A stretch of 64,000 nt of DNA, from assembly GCA_917880885.1 (NCBI GenBank), contig OU862916.1, positions 50,380,831 to 50,444,830 of the forward strand, in the 5' to 3' direction. Below the pieces are notes generated by a model, which was not told the origin of the DNA, searched no databases, and worked only from the letters and a program-made list of their open reading frames with translations. Position numbers and translations under genes: made by a program. Shown here piece after piece: positions 21,880 through 32,624 of this stretch (positions are counted from its first letter, which is position 1; every line of letters begins with the position of its first letter). This stretch comes from Limnephilus marmoratus (Eukaryota; Arthropoda; Insecta; Trichoptera; Limnephilidae).

Positions 21880-23210
21880 GGCAAAAAAATTTCAGGTCAT
21901 ATCTGAATTTAAATTTGGTTTGTTTTTTCAGCAAATTTATCTTTAAAATACAAAAGCTGCCACGAGTTGTAGGATAATATTTCATTCGATTTGACAAATT
22001 TTAGTCTTTACTTTATTTATTTGGAAAAAAAACATCGTCGCTTGGAAAAATTGACAGTTATATACAAATCTGCAAAGAAATAGTCGATCTGTAATGAAAT
22101 ATGTAGGTAAGTACTTACATCTCTAAGCCTTTTACGAGTTGTCACTTTGTTATTATATAAAACATTGATAATGTCTAGATAGTGTTGAGTTGGTTAATAT
22201 ATTATTATGGGCGTCTTCTGATTCAATGCAACACAGCTTTGCTTGGTGAACGTGTTTCAAATAGATGTTTCAGATAGAAAGGCATTACTTACGAACATTA
22301 AAATTACTTATGAATATTAAATTCAATAAAACACATGGAGTTGTTGATGTTATTTGCATTCATAATTTTGCATCTCGAACGATAGATCTAGAAGCTAGAA
22401 AAACGAGAATTTAATTTTGATAACCTGCACCAATTTTTTTTTTTCAAATAAAACTTATTAAAATCTTTGTTTAACCCGTCAGGCTAATTTGTTTGCATTT
22501 GGGCACAACTCCCATAGGTTTCATAGAAATCGTTGTGTCTCCGTTATTATCGTGGTGAAAAATATGATCTAAACGGTCTTAGAAAGAGAAAATACCATGC
22601 ATTTTATTCAAATCTAAAAGATAACAACAAAATAATTAAAATGTACACCTTTATGAAAAAAAAAGTTATGAAATTTTGGAAATCCAATAATAATTATTTT
22701 CACATGAAATGAAAAAAATAAAGGTACAATACAACTTTTAAAACAAAGTTTTATTAAACGTGTGTTCATTTTTGTTTTTAAAACATTTGAATTCAAAAAT
22801 TTTATATTTAAAAATTGTACGTTTATTTCTAATTTCAAAATTTAAAAGCGTATTTCATCACATTTTAAAAACATTTTTTAGTTTTCGGAAACGTTCGGAA
22901 ATATTCCATTTTTTTGGATTTTATTACAAAGCGGAAATATTTTGATCTTCTGACCAAATATGCTCGAGGCGTGACGGGTTAAGTACAATGACTCACATTG
23001 GCCAAACTTCACAAATATTTGTGTTGTCGTTAGACGAAATATACATAATAAAAAGCAGAATTGTCAAACCCTGGGAACAGTAAATTTTTGTGATGATCTT
23101 TTATTCCGATGTTTCAATTGTTTTATTTTTCTTTTCGGTGGACTCGGTATAAATGGTATGATTAAGGAAAGTATCACGGATAAGACTGCGCATTTACATT
23201 CAGAACCAAG
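21880..23210. other. Unassigned AT-rich intergenic sequence
   Basis: No gene or repeat was recognised. Confidence 0.35.
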
Positions 23211-23214
23211 CAAT

Positions 23215-23600
23215 TAAATATTAAAAGTCGTATTTTAATTCGCGGAGTACATTTTTAGCCTCCATAACAGCCCGCGGCAAGACGACAAAAGCCCCGCAGC
23301 TTTCCGACATTAAACACAATGCATTAATTGTTTTCCGCAAGAATGTCTCGGCGAAGGAATTTTATTATTACATGTTGAGAGATTGTCTTGCGTAACAATG
23401 GCTCGGGTGGGAGGAAATGGGAAGGGGAAGGGGAAGGGTACTGACGACTGCCAACCCGAAAAAGCTCATTTCTCGTGGCCGGGGTCCGCGAGGCCGCGTA
23501 ATCACTGTACTTGAATTATTTGCGCTGATGAAAAAGTGCATTTGTTAAGAAAGCTCGCGGACGAATTTCTTAAAGTAATTACAAAAAAACGAACAACTGT
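23215..23600. promoter_or_regulatory. GC-richer island (possible conserved non-coding element)
   Basis: It contains CATAACAGCCCGCGGCAAGA, AAAGCCCCGCAGCTTTCCGA, TGCATTAATTG and GGCCGGGGTCCGCGAGGCCG, and a polypurine run GGGAAGGGGAAGGGGAAGGG (23,429-23,448). It is single-copy here. No frame or splice pattern supports an exon. Confidence 0.3.
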
Positions 23601-23604
23601 GATT

Positions 23605-24284
23605 AAACCGTGCCTTGTTTGCATGTTTTATGGAGAAAATAGTACCAACGAACGAAATAAAAGAACTTTGGTAAATTAATCTTATTTTGGACAACCAACT
23701 ATGAAAATGTTTCAAATTTAAAAAAATAAAACATGCAAGAATTTATGGTTAAAATTTCTTAGGCAGGTAAGTAGGCAGATTATTTTTACTTCGCCAATGC
23801 CAAGGGCTATAATAGAAATGATCTGCCTATACGATTAAATAATTTTAAGAGTTGTCACATTTTGATATTAAATAGGTAAATACATTTTTATTCCTCTTGT
23901 AGGTTGCTATTGTTACTTTCTTTCATCTGATGTAAAATAATACGCAAAGTTTTAATTTCTATAATATAATATGTATTTTTATCACTCATACAAAAAAATC
24001 TTTTTTTCACGAATGTCATTCAACAATCTGATTATTGTCTATATTGACTATTCGATCTGCCTATTCGATTTTTATATTGCATTTAAGTTTGAGATTGTTA
24101 TCAAAACTAGCAAATTTTGGACTTCAAATAAATAAAGTAGGTAGTGTAAGTAGACAAAACGTACATATAGTGTACACAAAAAAAAAGAAAACGCAGACAT
24201 CTACGTTAAAAGGATTAATGCTTGTAACACGCGGTAATTTTTATATACGTAAACACACACTTTACCACAATATACACGTGTGCC
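23605..24284. other. Unassigned AT-rich intergenic sequence
   Basis: The window's longest open frame (161 codons, 24,035-24,520 plus) starts here but runs through a decayed E arm and has no recognised domain. It is not called. Confidence 0.35.
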
Positions 24285-24375
24285 CTGGTGATGAACACTG
24301 TACTATATCCGAAACGTTGACCAAAGAAGATGGAAGCGCAATACTCCATAATAACCGAAAAATTATTCACCATAA
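24285..24375. repeat. Decayed right arm of foldback family E
   Basis: CCTGGTGATGAACACTGTA, then CCGAAACGTTGACCAAAGAA and GATGGAAGCGCAATAC parallel the E right arm (CATCATCAGG inner word, CGAAACGTTGGCTAAAGAAG, GAGGTAGCGCAACAC). Confidence 0.5.
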
Positions 24376-24659
24376 TATTTATTGTTCATCGTGGTTAGTC
24401 AATAAAGCATTATCTAACTTGTTGTTTGGTGCATTTAGTTACCTTGGAAATATTCCGAAATTCGACGAGAAATTTTTAGAGAAAAGAAAGAAAGTTTATA
24501 CAACGGATAATTTTATGTAATCTGGTATAAACGATTTATAATATATCTTTCCATGAACTATTTTATGGCAGTTTTCATTTAAAGTTTCTATTGGAAAGAT
24601 TTTTTTCATCCACAGTTGGTTATTAATTGCATACAATCAACTTAATTTAACTAAAAAGA

Positions 24660-24832
24660 CAGATAAATATTTCCGGGTTACGAAAAAACTGACAACATTT
24701 GAAAATTTCCTACTACCACCACAGTAAGCGATAAATGTTGCTTGTGTCGTGAAGGAAGACTTATCCAGCCGAGGAATCGAACATGCAATGCCTGGGTGGA
24801 ACCCAAACGCGATGCCAAGTCTTATTAGTAAG
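24660..24832 (-). mobile_element. SINE-like family G, copy 1, minus orientation
   Basis: This segment shares CTACTACCACCACA, TGTTG, GCCTGGGTGG.ACCCAAACG and ATGCCAA.(C)TTA with 50,550-50,695 in the same order. On the minus strand CGTTTGGGTTCCACCCAGGC is followed by ATGTTCGATTCCTCGG, a B-box match, so the head is tRNA-like. Confidence 0.5.
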
Positions 24833-24839
24833 GCTCTAA

Positions 24840-25550
24840 ATGTTTATACCATTTTGACAGAAAATATTTATGTTAAAATTAGTCCCACTTGAAGGTTAAA
24901 CAATCTAAAAAGCGAGGAAAAGAAGCTGTTTTATCTCTGCGACGATGGAAGAAGGTTCTCGAATAGCCCTTTAGATTTTATACCATGGTTTATAAATATA
25001 TGCAAAGATTTTATTCAACGCACATTTGCATTGTTTCCTATCTGACAGATATGTTTAAGTGTTTTATATTATGATATATCCCGCTGACACTGGCAACATT
25101 CATTTCATTGTTTGCGTTACTTTAATAAATCAAGAAAGTGATACAGGACTACTAAGGTCAAGAAAAAATGCATGGATAAATATGCAGATATCTGGACACT
25201 ATAATAATAGGTCGGCGCACAGCCTTGACTTCGCAAAAAGCCAAGAGAATATCGAAATCTTTTGAGGACTGTTAAATATTTCACAACTTGTCATGTGCTA
25301 GAGAGGGGGTTTAACGTCACAGCTAATGCACAATAGTCAAACCTTTAGCATTACTTAAAAATGAAAAAAAATTGCTATAAAAATGAAATTTTTTTTTAAT
25401 TATTTAAAAGAGCTTTTATTTATTTTCACCCATGACATCTGTTACGCCTTTCGAAGGCATTGATGAAATTTAAATTGATTTTTCAAACTAACAAAATAAA
25501 ACATTAAAAAATCCTGGCACAATCCTTAAAATTCTGTGAATTTTCAATTG
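24840..25550. other. Unassigned AT-rich intergenic sequence
   Basis: No gene or repeat was recognised. Confidence 0.35.
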
Positions 25551-25552
25551 GG

Positions 25553-25923
25553 CCTATGTCATTTTTGGGGATGCTGTTTGGACTAACTTTTGAGGAAAGG
25601 AAGTAGATGAAGTTCTGGGAAGGAAAAATATATAAGGGATTAGTAAGAATCTGGGGGTCAATGACTCCTTCCTACTGCCGTGCAACGCGATATTCCGAGA
25701 GAGTCCTGCTGAAGAGGTCAAAACGTCTCCTCATAAAGCCTCTCCCTGCCTCGGCCTGCCACGCAGGTGGTGGGCAGATGCATCCACCACTAAGATCGGG
25801 ACAAATCTTACCCCATGAACTTCGGCACCCCTGCAAAGTCACCAAACGTAGCGAAACATTTGGAATGACCTACGGCAGAGGTTTTGGTTATCCAATAAAT
25901 TGTTTCTTGGGCTGCCTCCAAAA
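25553..25923 (-). mobile_element. SINE family A, copy 4 (antisense), abutting a mariner
   Basis: It carries TTTTTGGGGATGCTGTTTGG, GATGAAGTTCTGGGAAGGAA, GTGCAACGCGATATTCCGAG, CGGCCTGCCACGCAGGTGGT, GTCACCAAACGTAGCGAAAC and TTATCCAATAAATTGTTTC. The 3' hairpin end is missing. The other end (GCCTCCAAAATA) is directly followed by the mariner terminal repeat. Confidence 0.75.
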
Positions 25924-25925
25924 TA

Positions 25926-26734
25926 TTAGGTCCTTACCTATGAAATTGGCGTTTTGTTTTTTCCTTAATTGTTTTTTTTCTTTGCGTCACTTAGTTTACA
26001 AAATGGAAAACTTGGAATATCGCGTTATTTACGAGTACGAGTTCCACCGTGGCACCAGTGCTGCAGAAATGGCTCGAAGGTGATGTATATGGCGACGGTG
26101 CCGCAAAAGAAAACACAGTGCGTTTTTGGTTCCAACGTTTTCGTTCTGGAAATTTCGTGGACGGCTGGAGACCAAAGTTGATAATGAAGAATTGAAGGCT
26201 ATTGTGGAAGCGGATCCATCGCAAACCACGTCCGAGTTAGCTGCAGGCTGCGGTGTTAGTGATAAAACTGTTTTAATCCACTTGAAGCAAATTGGGAAGG
26301 TGAAAAAGCTTGGTACCTCACGAAAGGTGGGTACCTCACGAATTGAGTGAAGCAAATCAACAAACGCGCGTTAGAACGCTAGACCACACACTGCACAACA
26401 GACGGCTACCAAATTAGAGGAGCTTCAATTGGAATGTCTAAGACATCCACCGTACTCTCCGGACCTTGCCCCAACAGATTACCATTTTTTTCGAAATTTG
26501 GATAACTTCTTGCAAGGGAAAAAATTCAACTCCGATGGGGCAGTCCAAACCGCCTTCAAAGATTTTATTGATTCCCGTCCGAATGGTTTTTTTAGTAAAG
26601 GGATCGATGAACTACCTATGAGATGGCAAAAGTGCATAGATAGCAACTTTGATAAAATATATATATTATATTAAAAAAAAATCGACTTTATGTTCCTCTC
26701 ATACAAAACGCCAATTTCATATGTAAAGACCTAA
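25926..26734 (+). mobile_element. Internally deleted mariner (Tc1/mariner) transposon with TIRs and TA duplication
   Basis: The left end TTAGGTCCTTACCTATGAAA continues TTGGCGTTTTG. The right end, reverse-complemented, is TTAGGTCTTTACATATGAAA, then TTGGCGTTTTG. TA flanks both ends (25,924-25,925 and 26,735-26,736). The 809-bp length is short of the usual 1.3 kb because the centre of the transposase gene is missing. It can be mobilised only in trans, if at all. Confidence 0.88.
26003..26674 (+). pseudogene. Mariner transposase pseudogene, cecropia/Hsmar1-like
   Basis: The probable start ATG at 26003 gives MENLEYRVIYEYEFHRGTSA. Reading then shifts frame twice: KENTVRFWFQRFRSGNF in one frame, then VDNEELKAIVEADPSQTTSE and VSDKTVLIHLKQIGKVKKL in another. 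The paired-type helix-turn-helix DNA-binding region is therefore present but broken. An 11-bp duplication of a GGTACCTCACG word disrupts the expected WVPHEL motif (about 26,310-26,345). A deletion of about 150 codons removes the first catalytic Asp. The sequence resumes at NARPHTAQQTATKLEELQ, with the second Asp position lost at the junction. HPPYSPDLAPTDYHFF, with the third Asp, and RWQKCID are kept. The subfamily is inferred from these motifs. Confidence 0.85.
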
Positions 26735-26739
26735 TATTA

Positions 26740-27300
26740 AATTACAAAAAAAAATAAAATTGTGAGGAAGATTGAAGAAACCTTTATCCAGAATTGTTTT
26801 CAGCATAAAATTCAGCTCAGTTCTTATTAAAAAAAAACTTTGTGAAATCTAGTTTTAACGTGGATTCATTTCTAAGAATTTCAATCCGAATTAATCCGTT
26901 GAGTCCTTTTTTCTCCCATTTATTGCAATTCTCGGCAAGTATTGTGAGTACTTGGTTCTTGCATTCACACCATCTTACAAAGATATGAATCGGGGCAGGA
27001 TCCGATCCTTTCATTGTGTTTATCTACAGCACTAAAAATATCCGAGAAGGATTTCTTTTGTCTCGCTCATTCCGTTCAATTTGTGTCATTTATCTGGCCG
27101 GATCGCCCTCTCTGTTCCTCGTTGGTCGGCCCGATGAGGATCTTTTGTTCTCTGAAGTTTGCGACACCTTTAATATCGAAGGAAATAAAATAAATTTGCT
27201 CGTTGTAGAAATATTCTTTTTGAGTTGGAAGCTATATAGAGTTCATTAAGTTTAATTCATCGGAGGCGTCTACTTATATCTCCAGGAATTCCAAAAATTG
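26740..27300. other. Unassigned sequence with a moderately GC-rich patch
   Basis: The patch at 27,060-27,170 is GC-richer. It is open for 77 codons but has no recognised domain. Confidence 0.3.
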
Positions 27301-27311
27301 AAAAAATCGAA

Positions 27312-27525
27312 CTAATATCTATGAGAACCAAAGTGTTGACGAATATCTACAGCTCAAACTGCTGACTAATATCTAAGAGAACCAAAGTGTTGACGAATAT
27401 CTACAACTCAAACTGTTGACTAATATCTAAGAGAACCAAAGTGTTGACGAATATCTACAGCTCAAACTGCTGATTAATATCTATGAGAACCAAAGTGTTG
27501 ACGAATATCTACAGCACTGGCAGAG
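27312..27525 (+). repeat. Tandem array, 54-bp unit, about four copies
   Basis: CTAATATCTA(A/T)GAGAACC starts at 27,312, 27,366, 27,420 and 27,474 (as TTAATATC), an exact 54-base period with few mismatches. Each unit holds two related half-units, around CTAATATCTA and CGAATATCTA. Confidence 0.85.
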
Positions 27526-27649
27526 GTTGGATTTGCAATTAAGTATAGCATATTGGAATAACGTAATAATGCGTATGCAGTTTAAAAACTTAATTTATGT
27601 AAGTATGTATGTAAAAATCTCTAATATCGGACTATTGGACACATTTAGC

Positions 27650-27840
27650 TGATTAGTCCAACCTACGCTCTGTAGATATTAGTTCAACCTACGCTCTGTT
27701 AGTCAACACTGGTACCGTCATAGATATTCGTCCGACCTTAGCTCTGTGGATATTAGTCAACACTCTGAAGTTCGTAGGTATTAGTTCAACATATGAGCTA
27801 TAGATATTCGTCCGACATACAGGCTGTAGATATTAGTATC
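27650..27840 (-). repeat. Degenerate array of the same half-unit in opposite orientation
   Basis: TAGATATTAGT or TAGATATTCGTC recurs at about 25-40-base intervals, for example near 27,672, 27,721, 27,757, 27,802 and 27,827. It is separated by words such as TCAACCTACGCTCTG. These are reverse complements of the half-units in the 54-bp array, so the two arrays face each other across about 125 bp. Confidence 0.65.
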
Positions 27841-28134
27841 TGGAGTCTAATTCATCGAGTGTTGTACTAATTTTCTAAAAGTATGAGATGGTTTTGATTT
27901 TTTATTTTTTTTATTAGCAATTTTTTTATACATGGAGATATGTAGGTACATACATAATAACATAAAATATAAGAGAGTAACAAAAAAAGATCCCACAAAG
28001 GCAAAGCTCAGGCTTTATTCAGGGTATTATTATTATCTAATTTATTTATTATTAATTTATCTGATTAACTTTGTTAATATAATTTAAAAATTTATTCACT
28101 GTTGCAATGAGGATTTTCTTCAGTTTGAATGGCG

Positions 28135-28752
28135 GGTATGGGTACCGCCACCTCGGGAATCATGGGTAGTTTCGTAACGAGCAAATTATTTAAAAAAAAA
28201 TATATATATATTGTCTCTTTGTAACAACTTCTCTCTTCTTAACAACTGTGCCATGGGTCTCCCCAAGTGGTTCGCTACATTTGGTGACTTCGAAGAGGTG
28301 TTCATCGGGTGAAGGGTTTTCAGATCTTGGCTGTGGATGTGCCTGGCCACTTGCTGCTTGGCGGGCCAGATCGAGAGAGGTCCATCTGCCTAGCGATTCC
28401 GTATTTTTTGTGAGATCATTATTGGATAACGGACGTAATCTCCTGTAAATCGATCTAAACTAAAATACATGACGTAAAAATCACACAAATCTGACAGAAG
28501 TTAACGTCCGTTATCCAATAACGATCTCACAAAAAATACGGAATCGCTAGGCAGGTCTCTGTCGAACCATCGTCTTGCAACACAGCGATAGATATAGATT
28601 CACACGTCCGTCAATCCTGGACACACTGACCTCTAGATTCCTGCTTACCGCTCACATCTTTTTCCTTCCCAACACTTCCTCTCCTTCCTTTCCTTAAAAC
28701 AACCCCCCAAAACGCATCCTCAAATATGACATAGGTCCTGGGGGAAATTGTG
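28135..28752 (+). mobile_element. SINE family A, copy 5 (sense), interrupted by a MITE
   Basis: The 5' end has GGTACCGCCACCTCGGGAAT. The copy continues CCCCAAGTGGTTCGCTACAT, TTGGTGACTTCG and GCTTGGCGGGCCAGATCGAG up to 28,385. It resumes after the MITE with AACCATCGTCTTGCAACACA, CACACGTCCGTCAATCCTGG and ACTTCCTCTCCTTCCTTTCC. The terminal hairpin and A tail are truncated at about 28,752. An AT-rich insert lies at about 28,175-28,245. Confidence 0.7.
28386..28554. mobile_element. 169-bp MITE with 51-bp terminal inverted repeats
   Basis: The left repeat begins CTGCCTAGCGATTCCGTATT and runs to ACGGACGT (28,386-28,436). The right repeat (28,504-28,554) is its reverse complement with a single mismatch. 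The 67-bp interior has no coding capacity. It splits SINE copy 5. A clean target-site duplication was not found and part of the SINE is missing at the junction, so the exact ends and superfamily are uncertain. Confidence 0.85.
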
Positions 28753-28850
28753 GGGCCCATGCGTGTTCCTACTAATTGGAAACTGACAATACACATTGCT
28801 TATTTAGTCAAAGAGGATTGTATATCTGTTGTATGTATACAGTTTACTTG

Positions 28851-29146
28851 CAATAGCTCCACGCAGAAGACCCTAAGAAAAATATTTTCCCTCAGGGCCG
28901 ATGTCATCTTTGGGGATGCTATATGGAGGGTCTTTTAAAAGAGAAAAGTATCTGGGGTGGGCAGGCATCTGGGGGTCAGTGGGTTCAGGACCAGGAGTGA
29001 CAGACGTATGAATCCATCCCTCCCACTGCGGTGCAAGGCGATGTTCCAAAAGACTTCTGCTTGAGAGGTCACAAGGTCTCCCTCAACCAGTCTGCCCGAG
29101 CTGGTGGGCACACATCCGCCGCCAAGAACAAACCTCACTCCATGAA
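28851..29146 (-). mobile_element. SINE family A, copy 6 (antisense)
   Basis: It begins AGCTCCACGCAGAAGACCCT, with AAAATATTTTCCCTCAGGGC, GGGGATGCTATATGGAGGGT, CAGACGTATGAATCCATCCC, TGCGGTGCAAGGCGATGTTC and AACAAACCTCACTCCATGAA. It is truncated before the usual 5' end. It points toward copy 5, a second tail-to-tail pair with a spacer of about 100 bp. Confidence 0.75.
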
Positions 29147-29269
29147 CATAGTGTTATTAAAAATAATTAACTTTATATTATTTTACTTATATATTATTTT
29201 AAATGTCCTATATAATATTGGTTTTTGAAAATAACATTCGTACGGGGACTATGAAAATAAATAAATAAA

Positions 29270-29650
29270 TATCCTCTCCCTCTTTCCCATGTTGACGCAT
29301 CTAACAGAATGAAACGACACGTCGAAGCTCTCAGCGGCAGAGCCATAACACAATTTATTTTTATAATAACCGATTTTTGTGTTAGATTTGAGAGCCGCCC
29401 ACTGGACCACTTGTGAGCGGTCATCAGAGGTGTCCGGAAAGTGGTCCATTGTGCGTTGTTTTAAAGTCCCGCGCCAGCTGAGCCAACTGAGCAAACTGAG
29501 CGCTGCGGGACGGGCGGAACAATACGGCGCGCGGGGCAGATTTATTATCGACGGTGACTTTTATCGTTGACGATGATTGCCACCAGAGGTCGTTAATGGC
29601 TCCACAAATATGCCCCGTGTGGAATATGTCCTGTAGAGGCACATACCTAA
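29270..29650. promoter_or_regulatory. GC-richer island (possible conserved non-coding element)
   Basis: It includes AGCCGCCCACTGGACCACTT, AAAGTCCCGCGCCAGCTGAG, a short TGAGC(C/A)AAC repeat, GACGGGCGGAACAATACGGC and TTATCGACGGTGAC. Open frames on both strands overlap without a recognisable domain. It is single-copy in the window. Confidence 0.3.
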
Positions 29651-29956
29651 ATGTCGGAACAAGCCATTAAGGGCGGGATTTGCCTGTACGTGGGGCATTA
29701 TTGGTACTCATGGAAAATGACTTCATGGGACACATAACTAAATGTCGGAAGAAAACATTATGAACGAAATTTGGTATATTTTGTACTTGAGATGTTACCT
29801 ATGGATTCAGCGGTATGTTCGAATAGGTTAGGTGTTTTTTTGTTCGTTTTAATGATATTATATAGATAGTGATGGTCATAATTAGTAAAGACATCAATTT
29901 CTAAATTACAATTAAAATTCCACGATTGATTAAGTAATCTCGTAGTAGTCTACTTT

Positions 29957-30299
29957 TGGTGTTTAGCAGAGGTGCCCGGGTTCTCGGGTTAAGGTTTGTC
30001 TAGGTCTTGGTGGCGGATGCTTTTACCCACTCACTGCGTGGCGGGCTAGATCAGAAGAGACTGGCTGAGGGAGCTCTTTTGACCTCTCTAGCCGGACTCC
30101 CTCGACCTATCGTCTTGCATCTCAATGGAGGGATGGATTCATACGTTCGTCAATCCTGAATACATTGACCTCCAGATTCCTATCCACACCTCATACCTTT
30201 TTTAGACCCTCCACACAACATTCCCAAAAATGACACAGCCCCCTGAGTGATATTTTTTCCTCAGAGTCTCCTATGTAGAGATTATGTAAAAAATATTAT
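29957..30299 (+). mobile_element. SINE family A, copy 7 (sense), 5'-truncated
   Basis: It starts inside the family at TTTAGCAGAGGTGCCCGGGT, then GTCTAGGTCTTGGTGGCGGA and CCTATCGTCTTGCATC. It ends with TTCCTCAGAGTCTCCTATGT, AGAGATTATGTAAAAAATAT. 5' truncation with a kept 3' end fits target-primed reverse transcription. Confidence 0.75.
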
Positions 30300-30304
30300 A
30301 AATT

Positions 30305-30632
30305 AAAGTCCTCAGACAGTTTTTCTGTCTGTTTGCAATAAACTCAAAAACTACTGAATGGATTTTCATGCCATTTTCAACAATACATAGAGTGATTCTT
30401 GATGAAGATTTAAGTATATAATTTGTAAAGGTTTTGTGTAAATCGGTTGAAATATATAATATATAAAAGAGCTTGTCTGTGTGTGGTGAACGAACCGGCT
30501 GGTAAGCGGGCGGTGTGGATTTGATTTGTATGCAAATTAACAGATGGCGGTGGTTACAAAAGGTTGGCTAACCATCCAATAGATGGCGTTGTGTTTCGTT
30601 AGCCACAGCAACGCGTGGCCTGGTCAGCTAGT
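30305..30632 (+). mobile_element. Non-autonomous Helitron-like element, copy 1
   Basis: The 3' end has the hairpin GCCACAGCAACGCGTGGC followed after 7 bases by the Helitron-type terminus CTAGT (30,628-30,632). Interior words AAAACTACTGAATGGATTTT and ACATAGAGTGATTC and the tail TGGCGTTGTGTTTCGTTAGC are shared with 52,862-53,146. No Rep/helicase is encoded. The base after CTAGT is G rather than the usual T, so the assignment is not certain. Confidence 0.6.
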
Positions 30633-30896
30633 GTAAAAAAAATAATTAAGCAAAAAGCCTCAAACTTTTAGAGAAACATATGTAGTGATCGGTACGAGTA
30701 ATCTCGATTCCTTGATGACGGCCAATCTCCGATAAGATAGTGACCAAAAGAAGAAGCCAAAAACACTCAGTAATATTACTTAAAAGATTATTCATTAAAC
30801 TATTTTAAGGACGCATACTGTGATGTTCATATTTATCCAAAAGAATCGTTAAGTTTAGAAGTATGGAAAAAGTTTTTTTGAAGTTGTCAATATAGA

Positions 30897-31730
30897 TTTA
30901 TTTATTTATTGTAAGAAACAAACAGCAATTTATATACAGGATGAGTTATACAAGAGGTTAAACATGAGGTAAGCCAAAACAGTTTCTTATGCTAATGTTG
31001 GTTTTTATGATATAATATACAATTGTAATTAGTAATAACCATTAAATGAAAATGAAAATAACAACAACAAAAAAATATATATATAAGTATTTTAGAAGGA
31101 AGAAGGAATAGGAAAGGGCAAGAGGCAGAGGAAGGTGGGATGGGGACAGGAGATGCTCATGCTGTACCTTTTCTATAGTTGTGCATTAATTTAATTAACA
31201 TTTGTGGTCGTACGTTTGATTTCGTTTCGGTATTTCACAAGAGTATTATTAAGAATATCGATATTGTTAAATTGCGTGTTATATTGCGCGCATATACGGG
31301 GGATTGGAGAATTTTTTCTAAGGTTGGTTCTGCACGCTGGCAAATGAAAAAAATGGTTTAGTCTGGTTGGCCTTGTAGGTATGTGAATTCTTAAATAATT
31401 TACGAGTTCAGGAGAGTCCAGGCCGTAATTCAGAATTTTGTATAAAAATATTTGATCAGATATTATCTTCGTGTTTTAAGTGGAGTAAAGTTGTGAAATT
31501 TTAAGGATTCGGTGTTATTTGCAAAGAGTAATTTGAATTTATAATTCATGTGTTTAAAAAATTTATTTTGTACACTTTCGATTCTGTCAATATGGCATTG
31601 GTAGAACGGTGCCCAAATTAGTGTGCAGTATTCTAAGTGGGGCGGATATACGTGGTGTAAAGGGAATACAGAGTTTTAATATTGCGAAAATGTTTAGATA
31701 ATTCATTCGAAACGTCATTATAATGATTCG
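30897..31730 (-). mobile_element. Degenerate LINE remnant, minus orientation
   Basis: On the minus strand, 31,690-31,570 translates with frameshifts into a typical reverse-transcriptase C-terminal region: TLYSLYTTYIRP, then LEYCTLIWAPFYQCHIDRI and ESVQNKFF. Weaker similarity continues to about 31,200. The low-coordinate end carries TTTATTTATTTATTG (CAATAAATAAATAAA on the element strand), a usual insect LINE tail, at about 30,897. Several stops and shifts make it inactive. Confidence 0.65.
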
Positions 31731-31734
31731 AAAT

Positions 31735-32600
31735 GGAATATTTCGATTGTTCCCATTACTATGCATACCTATGTTGCAGGTATCGAATGGAACACATGTC
31801 ACATAATAGTCGTGTGAAACATATTTCATGTCTGGCAATTCGACCCGGTTTAATTCTGCAGTTAAATTGATTAGTGGCCATTTAAAAAACCTTACATTTT
31901 CCAGGTAGGTTGGTATTCTCTCATAATTTTTTGGAGAGCTTCATTAAAAATAATAAAAATGAATATAAGTATTTTGTTTATTTCAATTCCAATCTCTCCA
32001 ATAACATATCTAGTAGATATTCCGTCGAAAGCATGTAGGTACCTATTTATCTAAAGAAAAATTATTATCACGAGTAGGTACAAGTTTACACACATAAACC
32101 AAATTAAAGTTTGTATCTTTGTTCGAATTTGAATTGCAAAACATTTTAATAAATCAAAATTGGATAGCATGGCCAATTCCTCTTTTGAATAATTTAGTGT
32201 AACTTGTGATGCATTATATTTATCATTGCAATATGTAATTATTGCCAAATTTATTAATTATTTGCTTTGTGCGGCCATTTGGCAAGTCACCAAGTTTAAT
32301 ATTAGCCTCCATGCGGACAATTGCAACAGATTTTATTAATGTGCAATTTTTGCATTTTGAATTAATAGGTAAGTGCATTTATTTATTATATTGGATGACA
32401 CATGTGATGGCAGAATATCACAAAAGCTTCGTTAGGTAATGAATGTGTATTGAATTAATAATTTGACAATCAATCTTGAAAAGTAATTCTTCTTCCTAAA
32501 AATATTTGTTTTCTAATGCCACAAACAAGACACAACTAAAAATGATAAAAGCTTTTGAAACGCATTTACTTACATGTTGAAAATGTTGGTATGAAGGTTT
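31735..32600. other. Unassigned AT-rich intergenic sequence
   Basis: No gene or repeat was recognised. Confidence 0.35.
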
Positions 32601-32624
32601 CGTAACCACCCACCCTTTTTAACC

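Noticed and set aside
24035..24520. Longest open frame in the window (161 codons, plus)
   Set aside because: It begins in AT-rich DNA, has low-complexity lysine runs, crosses a decayed E arm, and shows no recognisable domain or splice context.
25607..26083. 158-codon frame before the mariner
   Set aside because: Most of it is antisense SINE A. Only the last 27 codons are the transposase N-terminus, joined by chance frame continuity.
31090..31150. Purine-rich stretch resembling the SINE B C-rich body in antisense
   Set aside because: Only composition matches; the diagnostic flanking words are missing. It lies in the 3' region of the minus LINE.
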